From: Tetracentron sinense
Lineage: Eukaryota; Streptophyta; Magnoliopsida; Trochodendrales; Trochodendraceae
Direction: 5' to 3'
Assembly: GCA_015143295.1 (NCBI GenBank)
Contig: CM026562.1
Location: 9,762,041-9,826,040, forward strand
Length of the DNA stretch: 64,000 nt
The translations under genes and the position numbers were made by a program. Under the pieces are notes generated by a model. That model saw only the letters and a program-made list of their open reading frames with translations, ran no database searches and was not told the origin of the DNA. Below, in pieces: positions 58,504 to 64,000 of the stretch. Numbering within the stretch: position 1 is the first letter of the stretch; each line of letters begins with the position of its first letter.

Positions 58504-61312
58504 TGTAAGCGCATAAATTTACCGCCTTTCCTCCCCTCTCAACTCCAAGTGTCGAGATAAGGTCCGAGAGTAGAGGAATAACGCTAAATTTATCCTAAGA
58601 GTCGCCACCTACTTAGGGGAAGTAGGATCCCGAGATAAAATCCAAAATGAGGGGTCTATGGCCCAGAGTAGTCTAGGTAAGAGATCCTTTTAGGTCCTGG
58701 GGAAGGGGTTAGGCACCCCAGGACCTCCATTTACTTATGGGAACCTACTCATTAGGTCTAAGCTAAACATTTAAAATCCCTAAAAATTTCCTAAACAATT
58801 ATTAATTTTGCTAATCAAACACAGATCAATATGGGGTGTAAAAATTTTATTTTTGGTTGGGGTCGAACCCTGGTTTGGGCTGCCTACTTATCCGATTAGT
58901 CGGAATCAGACCCTCATAGTAGTTCGGGGTCCGTGACTGTTTTTATACTCGTTTCGGAGTGTGGTCACTTCCAACTCGTGTTTGAGTTGGGGAGGGGAAG
59001 TGGAATTGAGATTTATGAATCTCATTCCGGGAGATAGTCGCGAGGCTAGGTGCTCGTGGTGGAGCTCTAGGGGGCGTTCACTTATTAGGGTAAATTTCTT
59101 TTAGATTTTTTGGATGTTTTTGTTATTTTGTATTTTTTATTTTTTTGTATTTTTTTAACTTTGGCAAGTTTAACTAATCAAAACTAACCTAAGTGCCCAA
59201 AGTAGGCAAAAAGGAAAATAAAGTCTAACTGATTTAATTATCTTAAAGGCAAAGAGCAGGGAGGATCGAGCGGCCTTAAACCAAAAGAGGCTATGGTTTA
59301 AATACGGACCCTGCTCTAGGTCCCAATGGGAGATAGACCAGTACCTTTTAATTTATTTTGATTTTTTTTTTTTTTTGTTAGACTAATTAACGAGGTGAGT
59401 TAAAAGACTACCTAAGTGCCCAATGTAGGCAAAAATAAAAGAAAACTACGGCCTAATGATGCCAAACAAATTACAAACAGGGTGATAATAATTACATGAT
59501 CACACCAGCCTCTAAGATTTAAAAGACAGCCACTGGTCTAGGGCTAATTGACCATGTAGGTCGACCCACTCTAGCCCAGCCACTAATCAGGGTTAGAAAT
59601 TTAAACCCTAGATTTTCGATTTTAAACATGCATTCATCAACAAGTATACAAAGAACAAAAAACTAAGAGAAGTAGAGATTATACCTGCGAAAGTTTGTGG
59701 AGAAAATATCTGTGGAGAAGATATCGGTGATGAAACTGTGGCTTTGAGTAAGTGAACCCTCTATCTCTCACTCAAAATTAAACAAAAATAAAAAATAGAA
59801 AAAATGTCCACAGAACAATGGAACTAAACAAGTAAAGAAAAAGAAGGAATGAGAGATAGAGCGCTGGTGAGTTGCTGCTACTCCTGAACGGGGACGGCTG
59901 GCCGGAGAAATAAGAACAAGAAATAAACAAAATAAATAAATCAAGGGAGAAAATTACATAAATGATAAACTTAAAAGAAAACAGCCGTATGAATTTCCAG
60001 ATTTGAACTTCTGGATCTAGACGTCCAGATCTAGAAATCCATATAAGAACAAACGGATCTAGAGAGATTTGTGAACGGATTTGAAATGGGTTTTACCTCA
60101 CGACACAGGAAGAGAAGGCTACTAGGTCTGGCCGGAATATGCAGAGGATGAGCTTGTTGCTACTGCTGAAGTTGAAAAGGAAATGGGAGAAGAGATCTAC
60201 CGGAAAGATAAATGGAGGGATTAGATGGATGCGTAAACCGGTGAATGAGCAAGATGAACAAATAAAATGAGAGGAAATAATAATTGTAATAAATTTAGAT
60301 CTAAATCTAAGGTTAGCTACTGGATTAGAACAGAGAAGAACGGGTTGAAATAGAAGAGACGAAGAACAAGGGATGAGAATTACCTATGAAGACACAGAAC
60401 AATTACTGTTCACTGTATGATCTCGCCGGAGAAGATGACGATGATGAGACTCTGCACAAGTGAGATCAAAGAACAAACAGATAAAATAAATAAAAATAAA
60501 ATAAAAAATAAAAATAAACCAAATTCTAGATCTAGGATTTGAAACAAGAGAAAAGGGATTAAAGAGTAATACCAACCGAAAAAAAAAAAATCGAGAACAG
60601 GGCAAGAATGCTGTTGGCTAAAGAAGAGTTGGCCAGAGCAAATTGACATACTGGATCGGCGCTGAACTCGCCCGAGAAGGTGGATGACTCGAGGATGAAA
60701 CTCGTCACCGGAGATGATGATCAAAGCTCGCCGGAAAGAGTGATCGTCGGAGATGGAGACGCTGGTCGGAGGAGGCTTTCTACTGATGAACAAAAGAACA
60801 AGGAACTGGCTGGAGGTGATGGAGTCTTGCTGCAAGGAAATGGATCAAGAAAGGATGAATAAGAGAGTGTCCTCTCTACTGCTGCCGAAAACCGACGAAC
60901 CAAAATAAGGAATCAAAATGAGGTTATCTGACCTCAAACATGGTATTTATAGAGGAGATTAGGGTTCTCTCAATGGGCTTGGGCTTTGATTTTAGCCCAT
61001 AGACAAAATTGAAACCCAAGGTATTGCTTTGTTTTCAACATTCGTGGGCTTTAGGATTTTGGGATTGGTGTATGATCTTGAGGGCTTTGAACTTTTTTAA
61101 GGATTTTTGAACATGGGTGATGGATTTTGAACATGGGGGATGGATTTTGAACATGGGGTTTTCTCTCTCCCTCTCTCTATCCTTCTGTACAAATAAAATT
61201 GAGTTTAATTTAATTTTTAATTAAAATAGTTAATAAAATAAAACGATAATTATAATAAAATAAAAAAAAAGGTAAACGAGATTTTAGGGGTGTAAAAATT
61301 GGGGTGTTCACA
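58504..61312 (-). repeat. 3' LTR of the third Tat-like element (2.8 kb)
   Basis: On the plus strand it begins TGTAAGCGCATAA and ends GGGGTGTTCACA. The segment 58580-59100 has the GTCGCCACCTACTTAGGGG and GGGGTTAGGCACCCC words seen near the same end of the other Tat LTRs (5855-5980, 18262-18390). The middle (59640-60900) has several loose copies of GCCGGAGAAG / TGGCCGGAGAA with AAATAAAATAAA runs between. Near 61110-61160 a 20-bp unit (GGATTTTGAACATGGGGGAT) repeats three times. Confidence 0.75.
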
Positions 61313-61559
61313 GCTGCCCCTCTTTGTCGGAGAGTGCTGGCAGTTGAACGACAAAGACTGGAACACTGTCATTTTTACACACGTAAAACCCAAAAAGCTT
61401 ATGAAATTCAAAGAAAAAAGAAAAGGAAACTAAACAACTAATCCTAGTAAACTTGCCAAAATAATAAAAAAAAAAAGTGATGGATAGTAGTTTATGACCT
61501 TATTACAGAGGACTGCTGGGGAAAGTGAATGCACATGGAACATGGATTGAAGGGGATTC

Positions 61560-62790
61560 GAAACAAAATAATTGATGGAGTGAATGACAACACATTCGAT
61601 TGTCCAACAGGCAATATCAAATGGATGACAATACTTCCGGCGTCAACCAAGAAGAGATTGAATTGATGGGTGACCACACATTTCGATGTCAGCTAGAAGA
61701 GATGAAATGGACGACGATGTCAACCAAGAGGAGATTGAATTAATGGGTGACAACACATTTCGATGTCAGCCAGGATTGAATGAATGACAACACGTTTCGA
61801 TGTCAAACAGAAGAGATGAAATGGATGACAACACATTTCGATGTCAACCGAGAAGAGATTGAATTGATGGGTGACAACACATTTCGATGTCAGCCAGGAT
61901 TGAATGAATGACAACACATTTCGATGTCAAACAGAAGAGATAAAATGGCTGACAACACATTTCGATGTCAACCGAGAAGAGATTGAATTGATGGGTGGCA
62001 ACACATTTCGATGTCAGCCAGGATTAAATGAATAACAACACATTTCGATGTCAAACAGAAGAGATAAAATGGCTGACAACACATTTCGATGTCAACCGAG
62101 AAGAGATTGAATTAATGGGTGACAACACATTTCGATGTCAACCGAGAAGAGATTGAATTGATGGGTGACAAAACATTTCGATGTCAGCCAGGATTGAACG
62201 AATAACAACACATTTCGATGTCAAACAGAAGAGATGAAATGGATGACAACACATTTCAATGTCAACCGAGAAGAGATTGAATTGATGGATGACAACACAT
62301 TTCGATGTCAGCCAAAAGAGATGAAATGGACGACAACACATTTCGATGTTAGCCAAAAGAGATGAAATGGACGACAACACATTTCGATGTCAACCGATAA
62401 GAGATTGAATTAATGGAATGGATGACAACACATTTCGATGTCAACCAGGATTGAATGAATGACAACACATTTCGATGTCAAACAGAAGAGATAAAATGGC
62501 TGACAACACATTTCAATGTCAACCGAGAAGAGATTGAATTGATGGGTGACAACACATTTCGATGTCAGCTAGGATTGAACGAATGACAACACATTTCGAT
62601 GTCAAACAGAAGAGATGAAATGGATGACAACACATTTCGATGTCAACCGAGAAGAGATTGAATTGATGGAATGGATGACAACACATTTCGATGTCAACTA
62701 AGAAGAGATTGAATTGATGACAACACATTTCGATGTCAACCAAACCAAACTGAATGACAACACATTCCGATGTCGAACAACAGAGAAAAG
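61560..62790 (-). repeat. Tandem array in the 3' noncoding region (~45-50-bp units)
   Basis: ATGACAACACATTTCGATGT recurs about 25 times, followed in turn by CAACCGAGAAGAGATTGAA, CAAACAGAAGAGATGAAATG or CAGCCAGGATTGAATGA. It is therefore a short unit of about 45-50 bp in several variants arranged as higher-order groups. Reading frames stay open in parts and yield repeats of DIEMCCHPFHLF-type strings, which I treat as an effect of repetition. Variable spacers between constant words can look CRISPR-like, but this is a plant retroelement 3' region. Confidence 0.88.
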
Positions 62791-63290
62791 ATATTTACTT
62801 GCTTCCTTGCTAATCTGCGATTGCAAAAGACGCTGCTTGCCATGATGATTGCTGGCGAGAGAAGATTGCCATAGTCAGACCATGAGACCCATATGAGCAA
62901 AATCTTTAGATTTTTTTTTCTTTTGAAAAAAAAAAAAAAAAAAAATTATTTATTTATTTTTCCTCTTTTTTTTAAAAGGATGGCTTTTAAAACCATGCGA
63001 AATACTATACTCTGCTTTCGAGTTTGCAAGGGAACTGCCTTTTGGAGGTAGCATTTGGAAACCATGAAAACATTTGGCTTTTTTAAAAAAGTACAGTATG
63101 ACCAAGAGAAATCACTTTATTGATCATTATTGTCCAGGATATATAAGTTTGATCTCATCATGCGTTGGATCGATAATACAAGGAGTCTTGTGAACAAATG
63201 GATTGCTAAGACAAACTGATTGCTTGAGAGCCAAAGCACAAGAGGTCTTCTGTAGATTTTGCTATTGAACTGTTTTTCAACTTTCTTCCC
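62791..63290. other. Noncoding sequence of the third Tat-like element
   Basis: It holds an A-run and T-rich stretch (62910-62970) and no recognisable frame. It links the tandem array with the twin-hairpin modules. Confidence 0.6.
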
Positions 63291-63800
63291 TTTTTTACCC
63301 TTGGAATGACCAAGTCACAGGTTTGTATAATTTTTGCGCAATGAGGCCGTTTCCGGTTTTCACTCATGCCTGCGAAATTGATCAGATCCTCTTTTTTTTT
63401 TCCCTTTTTTGCCCCTAGTCACAAGACTAGGACTGGGGTTCGCGTAATTTTTGCGCAATGAGGCTGTTTCAGGTTTTCACTCATGCCTGGGATTTATTCC
63501 ATATGATTCAACTCTTAATACTGCGACTGATTGCTTGAAGGGCTAAAGCTCAAGTAGACTTCATCAGATCTGCTATTGAACCACTTCCAACGTTTTCCTT
63601 TTTTACCCTTGGAATAACCAAGTCACGGGTTCGCATAATTTTTGCGCAATGAGGCCGTTTCCAGTTTTCACTCATGCCTGCGAAATTGATCAGATCCTCT
63701 TTTTTTCCCTTTTTGCCCCTAGTCACAAGACTAGGACTGGGGTTCGCGTAATTTTTGCGTAATGAGGCCGTTTCCGGTTTTCACTCATGCCCGCGATTTA
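63290..63800 (-). repeat. Repeated twin-hairpin modules
   Basis: The order on the plus strand is CTTGGAATGACCAAG, TTTTTGCGCAATGAGGC, TTTTCACTCATGCC, then CCTAGTC-ACAA-GACTAGG, and again GCGCAATGAGGC with TTTTCACTCATGCC. The set (about 63300-63495) repeats at 63605-63795 after a spacer with AGCTCAAGTAGAC-type sequence. The same set occurs once each at 31050-31260 and 52740-52925. It looks like a duplicated structural element of the transcript. Confidence 0.75.
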
Positions 63801-64000
63801 TTCCGATTGAGGCTTTACTCCCTTCATTGCCTTGAATGTCAGTGCTATATCTTCAATACTATTCTGATAATTGCTTGTACTCTTAGTCTCTAAGGGATCT
63901 AGGAGGACTTGAGATAGGACGAAATGTTGGCTGAGGGGGCCGAAAGTTTGGGACACCCTTTCTGCTTATCGTAATTCTTTCTTTTCTTGAGCGCCTCTTG

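Larger units (their letters stand above)
58504..64000 (-). mobile_element. Third Tat-like element: 3' LTR and 3' noncoding part, runs off right edge
   Basis: The LTR at 58504-61312 is followed by GCTGCCCCTCTTTGTCGG (a Tat polypurine tract reversed), a tandem array (61560-62790), and noncoding sequence with three or four twin-hairpin modules (63290-63800). The last 150 bp match 31370-31450 of the other Tat copy (TCTAAGGGATCTAGGAGGAC). The LTR is not alignable with the 2.6-kb Tat LTRs apart from its ends and the boundary context, so this is a different subfamily sharing the 3' region. The coding part would lie beyond the window. Confidence 0.78.

Noticed and set aside
62138-62743. Repeat proteins with DIEMCCHPFHLF-type units
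   Set aside because: These are translations of the 45-50-bp tandem units. Openness follows from repetition of a stop-free unit.
61560-62790. CRISPR-like look of constant words with variable spacers
   Set aside because: The spacers are only three or four recurring variants, the DNA is plant, and the array sits in the usual tandem-repeat place of a Tat element.

Overview
The window is plant nuclear DNA and consists almost entirely of transposable elements. The best clues are a CACTA (En/Spm) transposase of plant type, Ty3/gypsy elements of the Tat/Ogre and chromovirus groups, and Ty1/copia remains of Sirevirus type. I found no host gene, tRNA or rRNA that I could support. The many nested LTR elements, long LTRs (1.5-2.8 kb) and many breaks fit repeat-rich intergenic heterochromatin of a large plant genome. 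The species cannot be named from this sequence.

Layout. 1-2846 (minus): decayed CACTA transposase that runs off the left edge. 3774-5612: a tandem array of about 143-bp units, split in two by a segment holding a small MITE. 5820-38026 (minus): one Tat-like element with its 3' LTR at 5820-9874. Its inside is split by a three-layer nest: a gag-only Sirevirus-like element (11164-30516), a chromovirus in that element's 3' LTR (17195-29881), and a Tat solo LTR in the chromovirus LTR (18185-20774). The target duplications of the three layers can be read off directly. Inner copies also show the uninterrupted form of two insertion sites, so the order of insertion is clear. 38027-42755: LTR fragments, a CACTA-type terminus ending at 40335, a hAT-like MITE and a short tandem array. 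42756-57117 (plus): a second Tat-like element with two related LTRs and no recognisable reverse transcriptase. 57118-58503: a copia pol fragment. 58504 to the right edge (minus): the 3' LTR and 3' noncoding part of a third, more distant Tat-like element.

The Tat copies are the most interesting content. Their LTRs carry about six short hairpins (arms of the type GGCGGTA / TACCGCC). At several sites the two arms have changed together between copies. The noncoding region between pol and the 3' LTR holds a twin-hairpin module conserved in all three internal regions, plus tandem arrays whose unit differs in each copy. The LTRs are also rich in the palindrome TTAACCATGGTTAA and in telobox-like AAACCCTAA motifs. 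These look like cis-acting parts of a retrotransposon family and are the best candidates here for something undescribed. Identity and age figures are by-eye estimates.
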